Source: an uncultured Caulobacteraceae bacterium (GTDB taxonomy: Bacteria > Pseudomonadota > Alphaproteobacteria > Caulobacterales > Caulobacteraceae). Taken from it: DNA of 9,392 nt. Positions 1 through 5,820 of this stretch are shown one piece after another. The number at the start of each line of letters is the position of its first letter. The stretch's first letter is position 1. The translations under genes and the position numbers were made by a program. The stretch lies in NCBI GenBank assembly GCA_946482375.1, contig CAMLRH010000088.1, forward strand, positions 1-9,392. Reading direction: 5' to 3'. Below the pieces are notes generated by a model. The model was not told the DNA's origin. It did not search any database and saw only the letters and a list, made by a program, of their open reading frames with translations.

Positions 1-145
1 GGATGCCGGCGACCTTGTAGGCGTACTCCCAGTAGCCGGGGCGGATCTTGTCCTGCTCGGCATTGGCGGCGGCGGCCGGAACTGACAGCAGCGCCCCGGC
101 GGCGGCGGCGCCCGCAAAGGCGGCAAGGATCAGGCGTTTCGTCAT
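1..145 (-). CDS. Exported DUF3617-type protein, N-terminal fragment
   Basis: This is the 5' end of a minus-strand gene that runs off the left edge; only the first 48 codons are present. Translation from the ATG at 145-143 gives a classic signal peptide: a basic start (MTKR), an Ala/Leu-rich core at about residues 5-22, and a probable signal peptidase I site after the Ala-rich stretch near residue 27 (PAAAANA). The mature protein begins with acidic and polar residues and then IRPGYWEY at residues 34-41, which resembles the 'I-x-PGlWE' opening of DUF3617 proteins, a small periplasmic family of unknown function common in Proteobacteria. The GAAG directly before the ATG makes a poor ribosome site, so the start rests on the signal peptide. 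The gene is divergent from rpmB across a 194-nt gap. The family call relies on one short motif. Confidence 0.62.
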   Translation of the reverse strand, partial: MTKRLILAAFAGAAAAGALLSVPAAAANAEQDKIRPGYWEYAYKVAGI

Positions 146-249
146 CTTCAGCTCACTCAAGCGTCGTTTGAACGTCCGGACCGGCCTATATCGTTGCACA
201 TGAACGGCATTTGAAGGGCGCAACCCTGCGCTCCGGCGCCGCGCCCGCC

Positions 250-278
250 TTGACGCGCGAAGGGCCCTTGGGCTATGT
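250..278 (+). promoter_or_regulatory. Housekeeping promoter of rpmB
   Basis: A -35 element TTGACG (250-255) and a -10 element CTATGT (273-278) are separated by 17 nt. Read with flanking bases as TTGACGC and GCTATGTC, they fit the published Caulobacter principal-sigma consensus (TTGACGS ... GCTANAWC) with one mismatch. Transcription would start near 285, leaving a leader of about 55 nt before the rpmB ATG at 340. The 13 bases at 265-277 recur exactly upstream of the tRNA-Arg gene (6558-6570). No start site has been mapped here. Confidence 0.6.
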
Positions 279-339
279 CGCCGCCTCTCGCGCGAGGGCC
301 GCCTTCGCGCGCACAAAGTTTCCTTGCGAAGGTATCGTC

Positions 340-633
340 ATGTCGCGCCGCTGCGAACTCACCGGGGTCGGACCGATGGTCGGCCACAATGTGAGCCACT
401 CGAACATCAAGTCCAAGCGCCGTTTCCTGCCGGCCCTGAACCCCGCCACGCTCCAGTCGGAGTCGCTCGGCCAGAGCTTCCGACTGCGCATCAGCAACGC
501 CGCGCTGCGCACGCTGGACTTCAAGGGCGGTCTCGACACCTTCCTCCTGGGCGCCAAGGACGAGCAGCTGTCGCCCCGCGCGCTGAAGATCAAGCGCCAG
601 GTGAAGGCCAAGGCCGCCGAGAAGGCCGCCTAA
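340..633 (+). CDS. rpmB: 50S ribosomal protein L28
   Basis: L28 is a small basic protein of the large ribosomal subunit. The 97-aa product begins [20 protein letters not shown] and continues with the [13 protein letters not shown] segment, the most conserved part of the bL28 family. The Lys/Arg-rich tail ([14 protein letters not shown]) is typical of the longer alphaproteobacterial form. The frame stays open upstream to 211, but the ATG at 340 is chosen because it matches the family N terminus and has GAAGG (328-332) seven bases ahead of it. A good sigma-70-type promoter lies at 250-278 and an intrinsic terminator at 656-683, so the gene looks monocistronic. rpmG (L33), its neighbour in many bacteria, is absent here. 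From memory, cobT, a phytase-like gene and rpmB are neighbours in other alphaproteobacteria, which would make this conserved context with lldD added. Confidence 0.97.
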   Translation: MSRRCELTGVGPMVGHNVSHSNIKSKRRFLPALNPATLQSESLGQSFRLRISNAALRTLDFKGGLDTFLLGAKDEQLSPRALKIKRQVKAKAAEKAA

Positions 634-655
634 GCAGCCTGCGCTGAGGTTTCGG

Positions 656-683
656 AACGGCCCGGGTCACTCCGGGCCGTTTT
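656..683 (+). terminator. Intrinsic terminator of rpmB, at the junction with lldD
   Basis: A perfect 10-bp stem (656-665 pairs with 672-681) has a 6-nt loop at 666-671. The stem is GC-rich inside with two A-T pairs at its base, and the run TTTT (680-683) ends it on the plus strand. This is a standard Rho-independent terminator for rpmB, 22 nt after its stop. On the minus strand the hairpin lies 4 nt beyond the lldD stop but is followed by only two T residues, so termination of the lldD transcript would be weaker. Confidence 0.85.
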
Positions 684-684
684 G

Positions 685-1830
685 CTATTCGGCGACCAGC
701 AGTTCGCGGCCGGCCTTGCGCACATCGGTGCAGCCGGTGAGCATCATCGCAATCAGCATCTCCTGGCGGACGATCTCCAGCATGTGAGCCACGCCCGCCT
801 GACCGCGCGCGCCGAGCGCCCAGGCCCAGGCGCGGCCGAGCATCACGCCCTTCGCCCCCAGCGCCAGCGCCTTGACCACGTCGAGGCCCGAACGGACGCC
901 GCCGTCCATCAACACCGTCAGCTTGTCGCCCACGGCGTCGGCGATGGGCGGCAGGGCGCGCACGCCCGAGAGCACGCCGTCGAGCTGGCGGCCGCCGTGG
1001 TTGGAGACGATGAGGCCATCGGCGCCGGCGCTGACGGCGTCCTTGGCGTCGTCGGGGTCGAGCACGCCCTTGATGACGATGGGGCCCGCCCAGTGCTGGC
1101 GGATCCAGTCGAGGTCCTTCCAGGTCAGCGCCGGGTCGAAGTTGCGCGCCACCCAGGGCCCGAAGTCGCTGACTCCGCGCGCGTCGGGCAGCGCCTTCGC
1201 CAAATTGCCGAAGACATGCGGCTTGCCGCCGATCTGGACGTCGAAGAGCCAGTCGGGGTGGGTCAGGCCGTCGAGTATGCGGGCCAACTGGGTTCGCAGC
1301 GTCGCGGGACGCGAAAGGCCGGAACGCACGTCCCGATACCGCGAGCCCATCACCGGCAGGTCGACGGTGAAGACCAGCACCGGGCAGCCGAGGTCGCGGG
1401 CGGTTTCCAGCAGCATCTGCATGTAGCCCCGGTCGCGGATCATGTAGAGCTGGAACCAGGGCGCGACGCCCGAGCCGCCGACCACTTCCGCCAGATCACA
1501 GACGCCGACGGTGGAGAGGGTGAAGGGCACGCCCGCGGCGTTGGCCGCCTTGGCCGCCTGAACCTCGCCGCGACGGGCGTACATGCCGGCCATGCCGATG
1601 GGGCCGAGCCCCACGGGCATGCTCAGCGTCTGGCCGAATAGTTGCGTTTCCAGTGAAATATTCGAGACGTCGCGCAGCACCCGCTGGCGCAGCGCGATGG
1701 CCTCGAAGTCCTCGACGTTCCGCGTCAGCGTGGCCTCGGCGTAGGAGCCGCCGTCGATATAGTCGAACAACAGGCGGGGAAGCCGCCGCCGCGCCAGCTC
1801 GCGATAGTCGCTGACGCAGGCCGGGATCAT
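685..1830 (-). CDS. lldD: FMN-dependent L-lactate dehydrogenase
   Basis: The enzyme oxidises L-lactate to pyruvate with FMN and passes electrons to the respiratory chain at the inner membrane. The 381-aa product follows E. coli LldD almost from end to end: SDYRELARRRLP at the N terminus, LFDYIDGG (residues 21-28, with the substrate-binding Tyr24), the FMN-binding stretch around residues 71-80, FQLYM (Tyr129), VFTVDLP (153-159), SRYRD with Arg164, IVIKG with Lys254, and the signature SNHGGRQLD (276-284) with catalytic His278 and Arg281. The phosphate-binding DGGVRSG (309-315) and LGR (331-333) follow. The protein is about 15 residues shorter than E. coli LldD, all missing from the tail. Its ATG overlaps the stop of the upstream lipoprotein gene (ATGA, 1827-1830), so translation is probably coupled. 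No LldR or LldP gene lies beside it. Other FMN alpha-hydroxyacid oxidases are less likely given the match over the whole length. Confidence 0.93.
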   Translation of the reverse strand: MIPACVSDYRELARRRLPRLLFDYIDGGSYAEATLTRNVEDFEAIALRQRVLRDVSNISLETQLFGQTLSMPVGLGPIGMAGMYARRGEVQAAKAANAAGVPFTLSTVGVCDLAEVVGGSGVAPWFQLYMIRDRGYMQMLLETARDLGCPVLVFTVDLPVMGSRYRDVRSGLSRPATLRTQLARILDGLTHPDWLFDVQIGGKPHVFGNLAKALPDARGVSDFGPWVARNFDPALTWKDLDWIRQHWAGPIVIKGVLDPDDAKDAVSAGADGLIVSNHGGRQLDGVLSGVRALPPIADAVGDKLTVLMDGGVRSGLDVVKALALGAKGVMLGRAWAWALGARGQAGVAHMLEIVRQEMLIAMMLTGCTDVRKAGRELLVAE

Positions 1831-2819
1831 TTCGGCGGCGCCCAGTCAAAGGCCAGCAGCAGTGTCTTCTGCGAGCCGGAGAAGTTGTCGTCGGAGAGCA
1901 GATAGAGCCGCGCGCCGTTCTTCTCGTTACGCACCAGCGCCAGGCCCTCGAAATTATCGCGGGTCAGTGGCCCCTCCAGCGTGAAGCTGTCCAGCACCTG
2001 TGGCGCGGGCCGCGCGCGCAGCGGCTCATGCACGATCCGCACGGTGGCGCGGGCGCCGCGCAGCGGGTCATAGGCGCGGTAGAGGATGGCGATGGCCGGG
2101 CCGTCAAAGGCGGCGATCGAGGTCAGGCCATGGTCGAGGCTGGGCGGCTGCTGGCGCGGTGTCGGCACGCATTCCGCCGTCAGCCGGCACAGCCACATCT
2201 CCCCTTCCTCGCCACCGACCAGATAGGCGTCGGGTGCGGCGGTGGGGTAGGGGCTCAGCGCCTCCATGCCCTCGTTGTCCGAGAACAGGGTCTTGGGATG
2301 CGAGGCGTCCTCGACGCTGTCGCTGGCGTAGGGATAGCGCCAGATGCGGTGGTTGCGCTCGAAGCTGACCAGCCAGTCGCCGCTCGGCAGGATGGCGAAG
2401 CCCTCGGCGTCGCCCATCTCCTTGCCTTGCAGCGGCTTGCCGTCGGCGTCCCACAGGGGCTTGAGGATGGCGTCGGTCAGCCCGATCAGCCGTTCGCTGC
2501 GGTCCAGCTGGAGCTTCGCTTGCAGGACGTCGCCGTCGTCGGTGACGGCGATCAGCGTGCCGTCCGGCTTGATCTTGAAGTCCGACAGGCCGTGCAGCCG
2601 CACCGTCTGGTTCGTGGTGAGCTGGACCCCGCCGGCGTAGACGAAATTGCCGACGCGGTCCTGCTTCGGGTTGCTCGCGTTCAGCGGCACGGGCGTCGCG
2701 ATGATGTCGATCGCGCCCGTCACCGGCATCGGCTCGGTCGGCAGCGGCACGGGGGTCGGGACCAGGCCGGTGGCGCAGGCGGCGAGGAACAGGGATAGAA
2801 GCGGTGCGTGGTTCGACAC
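1827..2819 (-). CDS. Phytase-like esterase domain lipoprotein
   Basis: This is a predicted exported lipoprotein of the 'esterase-like activity of phytase' family (PF13449), a beta-propeller-like fold whose substrate is generally unknown. From the GTG at 2819 the product is 330 aa. A short hydrophobic stretch, PLLSLFLAAC, ends in a lipobox with Cys15. Family hallmarks follow: GLSDFKIKPDG (77-87), GDAEGFAI (136-143), DNEGMEAL (181-188), DNFEGLAL (288-295) and a closing LLSDDNFSGSQKTLLLAF (307-324). The start is uncertain. The frame stays open to an ATG at 2915, with other candidates at 2876 (ATG) and 2867 (GTG), but everything upstream of codon 6 lies in two repeat units or their spacer. The 2819 start gives a normal lipoprotein signal length but no Lys/Arg in its n-region and no clear Shine-Dalgarno. 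The gene lies downstream of cobT and overlaps lldD by 4 nt. Confidence 0.82.
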   Translation of the reverse strand: MSNHAPLLSLFLAACATGLVPTPVPLPTEPMPVTGAIDIIATPVPLNASNPKQDRVGNFVYAGGVQLTTNQTVRLHGLSDFKIKPDGTLIAVTDDGDVLQAKLQLDRSERLIGLTDAILKPLWDADGKPLQGKEMGDAEGFAILPSGDWLVSFERNHRIWRYPYASDSVEDASHPKTLFSDNEGMEALSPYPTAAPDAYLVGGEEGEMWLCRLTAECVPTPRQQPPSLDHGLTSIAAFDGPAIAILYRAYDPLRGARATVRIVHEPLRARPAPQVLDSFTLEGPLTRDNFEGLALVRNEKNGARLYLLSDDNFSGSQKTLLLAFDWAPPK

Positions 2820-2845
2820 GCGGCTTCGCCGCTGCTCACCATGAC
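2805..2845 (-). repeat. REP-like hairpin repeat, copy A
   Basis: Read on the minus strand this 41-bp unit begins GTCATGGTGAGCAGC and ends GCGTGTCGAACCACGCA. It is the inverted partner of copy B (2872-2914). The centre is a 5-bp hairpin with a GAA loop (GCGGC/GCCGC), flanked by a second pairing TGGT/ACCA. It contains the GTG (2819-2817) proposed as the start of the lipoprotein gene. Related 'GTCATCCTGAGC...TCGAAGGAC' units are, from memory, widespread in bacterial genomes. Confidence 0.75.
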
Positions 2846-2871
2846 TGACTCTGTTTGAGCTCCCCACCCTC

Positions 2872-2914
2872 GTCATCCTGAGCAGCCCGCGCAGCGGGCG
2901 TGTCGAAGGACGCA
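2872..2914 (+). repeat. REP-like hairpin repeat, copy B
   Basis: This 43-bp unit reads GTCATCCTGAGCAGC at its left end and GCGTGTCGAAGGACGCA at its right end. It matches copy A in the opposite orientation at nearly every base outside the central stem. Its centre is a 6-bp hairpin (GCCCGC/GCGGGC) with a GCA loop. The outer pairing is TCCT/AGGA, where copy A has TGGT/ACCA, so both sides changed together. The unit begins 1 nt past the cobT stop codon, and the two copies are separated by 26 nt. Confidence 0.75.
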
Positions 2915-2915
2915 T

Positions 2916-4847
2916 CTAACCCACGGCCTCGCGGACGGCGCGGAAGGTGGTGGCCTTCATCGACGGCTGCACGGTCGGCGGGGGGCTAAGCAGGCCACGC
3001 GAGCGGGCGACCGTCTTCGGCTCCTCCTCGAACAGCTCGGCCAGCTGCTCGACCAGCACGCCGCCCAACTGCTCGACATCGACGATGGTGACGGCGCGGC
3101 GGTAGTAGCGGGTCACGTCATGGCCGATGCCGATGGCCAGGAGCTCGACCGGCGAGCGGTTCTCGATCTCGCCGATGACCGTGCGCAGGTGGCGCTCCAG
3201 GTAGTGCCCGGAGTTCACCGACAGGGTGGAATCGTCGACCGGCGCGCCGTCGGAGATCACCATCAGGATGCGGCGCTGCTCGGAGCGCGCGATCAGCCGC
3301 TGGTGGGCCCACATCAGGGCCTCGCCGTCGATGTTCTCCTTGAGCAGCCCCTCGCGCATCATCAGGCCGAGGTTGCGACGCGCCCGACGCCAGGGCGAGT
3401 CGGCGCCCTTGTAAATGATGTGGCGCAGGTCGTTCAGGCGCCCGGGCGAGGGCGGCTTGCCCGCCTTGATCCACTCCTCGCGCGCCGTGCCGCCCTTCCA
3501 GGCGCGGGTGGTGAAGCCGAGGATCTCCACCTTCACGCCGCAGCGCTCCAGCGTGCGGGCCAGGATGTCGGCGCAGACGGCGGCGACCATGATCGGCCGT
3601 CCGCGCATGGAACCCGAGTTGTCGATCAGCAGGGTGACGACCGTGTCGCGGAACTGGGTGTCCTCCTCCTGCTTGAAGGACAGCGGCGCGGTCGGGTCGA
3701 CGATGACGCGGGTCAGCCGCGCGACGTCGAGCATCCCTTCCTCGAGGTCGAAGGTCCACGCACGGTTCTGCTGGGCGAGCAGGCGCCGCTGCAGCTTGTT
3801 GGCCAGCCGCGAAACCACCGACGACAGCGCCGCCAGCTGCTGGTCGAGGTAGGCGCGAAGGCGGCTCAATTCCTCGGAATCGCAAAGCTCCTCGGCCGGC
3901 ACGACCTCGTCGAAGGTGGTGGTGAAGACTTTGTAGGGCGGCTCGCCCGCGCCGCGGTCCTTGGGGTCGGGACGGGCGGGCTTGGCCCCGTCGCCCATCT
4001 CGGGCGCCTCGTCGGACAGATCGGCGTCCTGATCGTCGTCGACCTGGACCATCTGCTCGTCGCCGTCCTCGCCTTCGCGGTCGGAGGCCTCGACCTCCTG
4101 CATCGAGGCGCCTTCGGGGGATTGGCCTTCGCCCTCGCCCTGCTCATCGCTGGCCTCGGGCTGCTGCTGGTCGTCGCCTTCGTCCTCGCCCTGTTCCTCG
4201 GAGAGGTCGGTGGCGTCGCCCTCCATGTCGAGGTCGCGCAGGATGGTGCGGGCGATCTTGCCGAACGCCTGCTGATCGCCGATTTCGGCCACGAGCCGGT
4301 CGAGGTCCTTGCCGGCCTTGGCCTCGACCTCGTCGCGGAACATGTCGACCACGGTCTTGGCGCCGTCTGGGGGCGCATCGCCGGTCAGCCGCTCGCGCAC
4401 CAGCATGCCGATCACGTCCGCCATGGGCGCGGCTGCGCGGTCGGAGACGCGGTTCAGGCCCTTGCGCTCGATCGTCGATTCCAGGACGGCGGTGAGGTTG
4501 GCGCGCACGCCGCCCAGATTATTCGACCCGATGGCCTCGATACGGGCCTGCTCGATGGCCTCGAAGACGGCCTGCGCCTGCGGGCTGTTGGGCCGCCCCC
4601 GGGCGTGCTTGGCGTTGTCGTGGTGGGCGAGCCGCAGCGCCATCTGGTCGGCGAGGCCACGGATGCGCGCGGCCTCCTTCGCCGGCAGGTCGCGGGGCGG
4701 GTGGGGCAGGACGGCGCGCTTGCCGGTCAGCTGCGGCCCCTCGCCCGAGAACACCACCTCCAGGTCCGGCGTCTCGGCGAGCGACCGCGCGGCGTGCGCC
4801 AGCGCGCGCTTGAAGGGCTCGGTAGGGTTCTCCGGCTTTCCTGCCAT
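2916..4847 (-). CDS. cobT: Cobaltochelatase subunit CobT
   Basis: CobT works with the AAA+ ATPase CobS and with CobN to insert Co2+ into hydrogenobyrinic acid a,c-diamide in aerobic cobalamin synthesis. The 643-aa product has the family layout. A conserved N-terminal region begins at [16 protein letters not shown] long Glu/Asp/Gln-rich linker follows at about residues 207-289. The conserved [19 protein letters not shown] comes next (about 304-322). A C-terminal von Willebrand A domain follows, with the metal-site motif DNSGSM at 409-414, RGRPI after it, and ISDGAPVDD near residues 531-539. The ATG at 4847 ([13 protein letters not shown]) is preferred over the upstream ATG at 4910 because GAGGAG sits just before it and the N terminus fits the family. 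CobS, usually the gene upstream, is not adjacent: upstream is a 288-bp gap and a divergent gene. The gene therefore heads the minus-strand cluster. Confidence 0.95.
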   Translation of the reverse strand: MAGKPENPTEPFKRALAHAARSLAETPDLEVVFSGEGPQLTGKRAVLPHPPRDLPAKEAARIRGLADQMALRLAHHDNAKHARGRPNSPQAQAVFEAIEQARIEAIGSNNLGGVRANLTAVLESTIERKGLNRVSDRAAAPMADVIGMLVRERLTGDAPPDGAKTVVDMFRDEVEAKAGKDLDRLVAEIGDQQAFGKIARTILRDLDMEGDATDLSEEQGEDEGDDQQQPEASDEQGEGEGQSPEGASMQEVEASDREGEDGDEQMVQVDDDQDADLSDEAPEMGDGAKPARPDPKDRGAGEPPYKVFTTTFDEVVPAEELCDSEELSRLRAYLDQQLAALSSVVSRLANKLQRRLLAQQNRAWTFDLEEGMLDVARLTRVIVDPTAPLSFKQEEDTQFRDTVVTLLIDNSGSMRGRPIMVAAVCADILARTLERCGVKVEILGFTTRAWKGGTAREEWIKAGKPPSPGRLNDLRHIIYKGADSPWRRARRNLGLMMREGLLKENIDGEALMWAHQRLIARSEQRRILMVISDGAPVDDSTLSVNSGHYLERHLRTVIGEIENRSPVELLAIGIGHDVTRYYRRAVTIVDVEQLGGVLVEQLAELFEEEPKTVARSRGLLSPPPTVQPSMKATTFRAVREAVG

Positions 4848-5135
4848 GCTCCTCACATAGCGCGGGCGGGCGGCGGGGTTAAGGCCGCTGTCGCGTCTTG
4901 CCGTCTGCAAAGATCGGGAAAGACAAAATCAACACAGATCGGCGCCAGCTGGACGCACAGGGCAATTTTCCGAGGCATTACGCGATCCCGGAGCCGGTTC
5001 CCGAAAATTCAAAATATTTATTCTTTGGCCCTTTTCTTCCCCACGGGCTAAGGTTGGCCATACCAGTGCTCAAGCTATGTTCGCTGCGGTGCGGGGGGCG
5101 CGGCGACGGCGCTTAAATGCCGAGAGACTTACCGC
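4848..5135. other. Divergent intergenic region between cobT and the small-protein gene
   Basis: These 288 bp separate two divergent genes and should hold both promoters. Most of it is GC-rich, but 5004-5040 is a marked AT/pyrimidine-rich island (including AAAATATTTATTCTTT). Reading toward cobT, no -35/-10 pair is convincing. I looked for a cobalamin riboswitch in the cobT direction and found no recognisable B12 box. No open frame here looks like a gene. Confidence 0.5.
5054..5080 (+). promoter_or_regulatory. Possible promoter of the 82-aa protein and receiver pair
   Basis: TTGGCC (5054-5059) and CTATGT (5075-5080, within GCTATGTTC) resemble the rpmB promoter elements. The spacing is 15 nt, shorter than the ideal 17, and the -35 has two mismatches to TTGACG. 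A start near 5087 would leave a leader of about 50 nt before 5136. This is only a weak call. Confidence 0.32.
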
Positions 5136-5384
5136 ATGACCCTGATCGAAAAACTTCCTGAAATGACTGACGAGGGCGTGGCCAACCTGCTCGCCAACGC
5201 CAGGCGTCTGGAGCAGACCGGCACGCCGCAGCAACAGGCCGCTTGCGCCGAGGCTCTGCCGGCTATCGAAGCCGAGGCCACCCGCCGCCAGGAAGCCAAG
5301 CGCGAGGTGCAGGCCGAGCGCCGCGCCGCCGCGACGGCCGCGCGCAAGGCGACCACGGCGAAACGAAAGGCGGCCGCATCGTGA
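5136..5384 (+). CDS. Small protein with basic Ala/Lys/Arg tail, unknown function
   Basis: I do not recognise a named family for this 82-aa protein. The N-terminal half (residues 1-48) is probably helical and carries MTDEGVANLLANARRLEQTG (residues 10-29), followed by AACAEALPAIEAEA. The C-terminal third (about 50-82) is built almost only from Ala, Arg, Lys, Glu and Thr and ends in a run like the basic tails of histone-like proteins. Nucleic-acid binding is therefore possible but unproven. Coding status is supported by the precise 4-nt overlap of its TGA with the GTG of the receiver gene (GTGA, 5381-5384), which implies co-transcription and coupled translation. The ribosome site is weak (GAGAG near 5120). 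A shared role with the receiver protein is inference. Confidence 0.72.
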   Translation: MTLIEKLPEMTDEGVANLLANARRLEQTGTPQQQAACAEALPAIEAEATRRQEAKREVQAERRAAATAARKATTAKRKAAAS

Positions 5385-5743
5385 CCGTAGCCCGTCTGCA
5401 TGCCCTTATCGTCGAGGACCATTCCACCTCGGCCCTGTCGCTCAAGGCGGCGTTGTCGGTGATGGGCTTCGCCACCTTCGGCTTCGCCTCCACCGGACCG
5501 CAGGCGCTCGCCGCCGTTCGGGCTCGCAAGCCCGACCTGGTGGTGACCAGCATCGCGCTCCGCGACGGTCTCGACGCCGATGTGCTGTCGGCCTTCAGCG
5601 AGGAGATTGAGGGCGCGCCGGTGATCTACACCTGCGAGCCCGACGCCGACGCCGGCGACGCCGATCCCGTGCTGCAAAAGCCGGTCGGCCGCGCGGCCCT
5701 GGTGCGCGCCGTCGAAACCGTGCGCGGTCTCGCGCCTGCTTGA
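5381..5743 (+). CDS. Stand-alone receiver domain protein lacking the phospho-acceptor Asp
   Basis: The 120-aa product is a single CheY-like receiver domain with no output domain. The fold signatures are present: LHALIVEDH with the acidic pair Glu12-Asp13, a helix-1 segment STSALSLKAALSVMGF, the beta-3 strand PDLVVTSIAL, the conserved Thr84 in VIYTCE, and the invariant Lys100-Pro101 (QKPVG). At the beta-3 end, where the phosphorylated Asp normally sits, the codon is AGC, giving Ser57. The protein should not be phosphorylated in the usual way and may act as a phosphorylation-independent binding domain. Residues 87-94 contain a short Asp/Ala-rich insertion (PDADAGDA). The start is the GTG at 5381, overlapping the stop of the upstream gene; the frame stays open to 5243, but that region is already coding in another frame. 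It ends 1 nt before the left arm of a hairpin repeat. Confidence 0.85.
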   Translation: MTVARLHALIVEDHSTSALSLKAALSVMGFATFGFASTGPQALAAVRARKPDLVVTSIALRDGLDADVLSAFSEEIEGAPVIYTCEPDADAGDADPVLQKPVGRAALVRAVETVRGLAPA

Positions 5744-5744
5744 T

Positions 5745-5819
5745 CCGCTCATTCCCGCGAAAGCGGGGACCCAGAAGCCGCGCTCGTGTCGAGGTTCCCG
5801 CTTTCGCGGGAATGAGCGG
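5745..5819. repeat. Paired REP-like inverted repeat between convergent genes
   Basis: Two arms of 23 bp (5745-5767 and 5797-5819) are perfect inverted copies separated by 29 nt. Each arm starts CCGCTCATTCCCGCG in its own orientation and contains a mini-hairpin, CCCGC-GAAA-GCGGG, closed by a GNRA tetraloop. From memory, units with the core 'TCATTCCCGCGAAAGCGGGAA' are common dispersed elements in Proteobacteria. The pair fills the gap exactly: it starts 1 nt after the receiver stop and ends 1 nt before the stop of the SNase-like gene. It could act as a two-way transcription barrier or protect mRNA 3' ends. There is no T-run, so it is not a standard intrinsic terminator. Confidence 0.85.
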
Positions 5820-5820
5820 T

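Noticed and set aside
682..1641. A 319-codon plus-strand open frame opposite lldD
   Set aside because: The minus strand matches L-lactate dehydrogenase along its full length; the plus frame gives a His/Arg/Ala-rich sequence without recognisable domains.
2820..2915. N-terminal extension of the lipoprotein from the ATG at 2915 or 2876
   Set aside because: The extra residues are translated repeat DNA and its spacer, and would put an unusually long Arg-rich segment before the lipobox. It remains possible and is noted as an alternative start.
4021..4240. Low-complexity stretch as a tandem DNA repeat
   Set aside because: It encodes the acidic linker of CobT, a normal trait of the family, and the codons do not form a regular repeat unit.
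3120..5051. A 643-codon open frame on the plus strand opposite cobT
   Set aside because: It is a by-product of high GC content: the minus-strand frame encodes an unmistakable CobT with a VWA metal site. The plus-strand translation has no family resemblance and low-complexity runs that mirror the acidic linker.
4848..5135. Possible cobalamin riboswitch ahead of cobT
   Set aside because: No B12-box-like conserved core or pairing pattern was found when reading toward cobT, so proximity to a B12 gene is the only argument.
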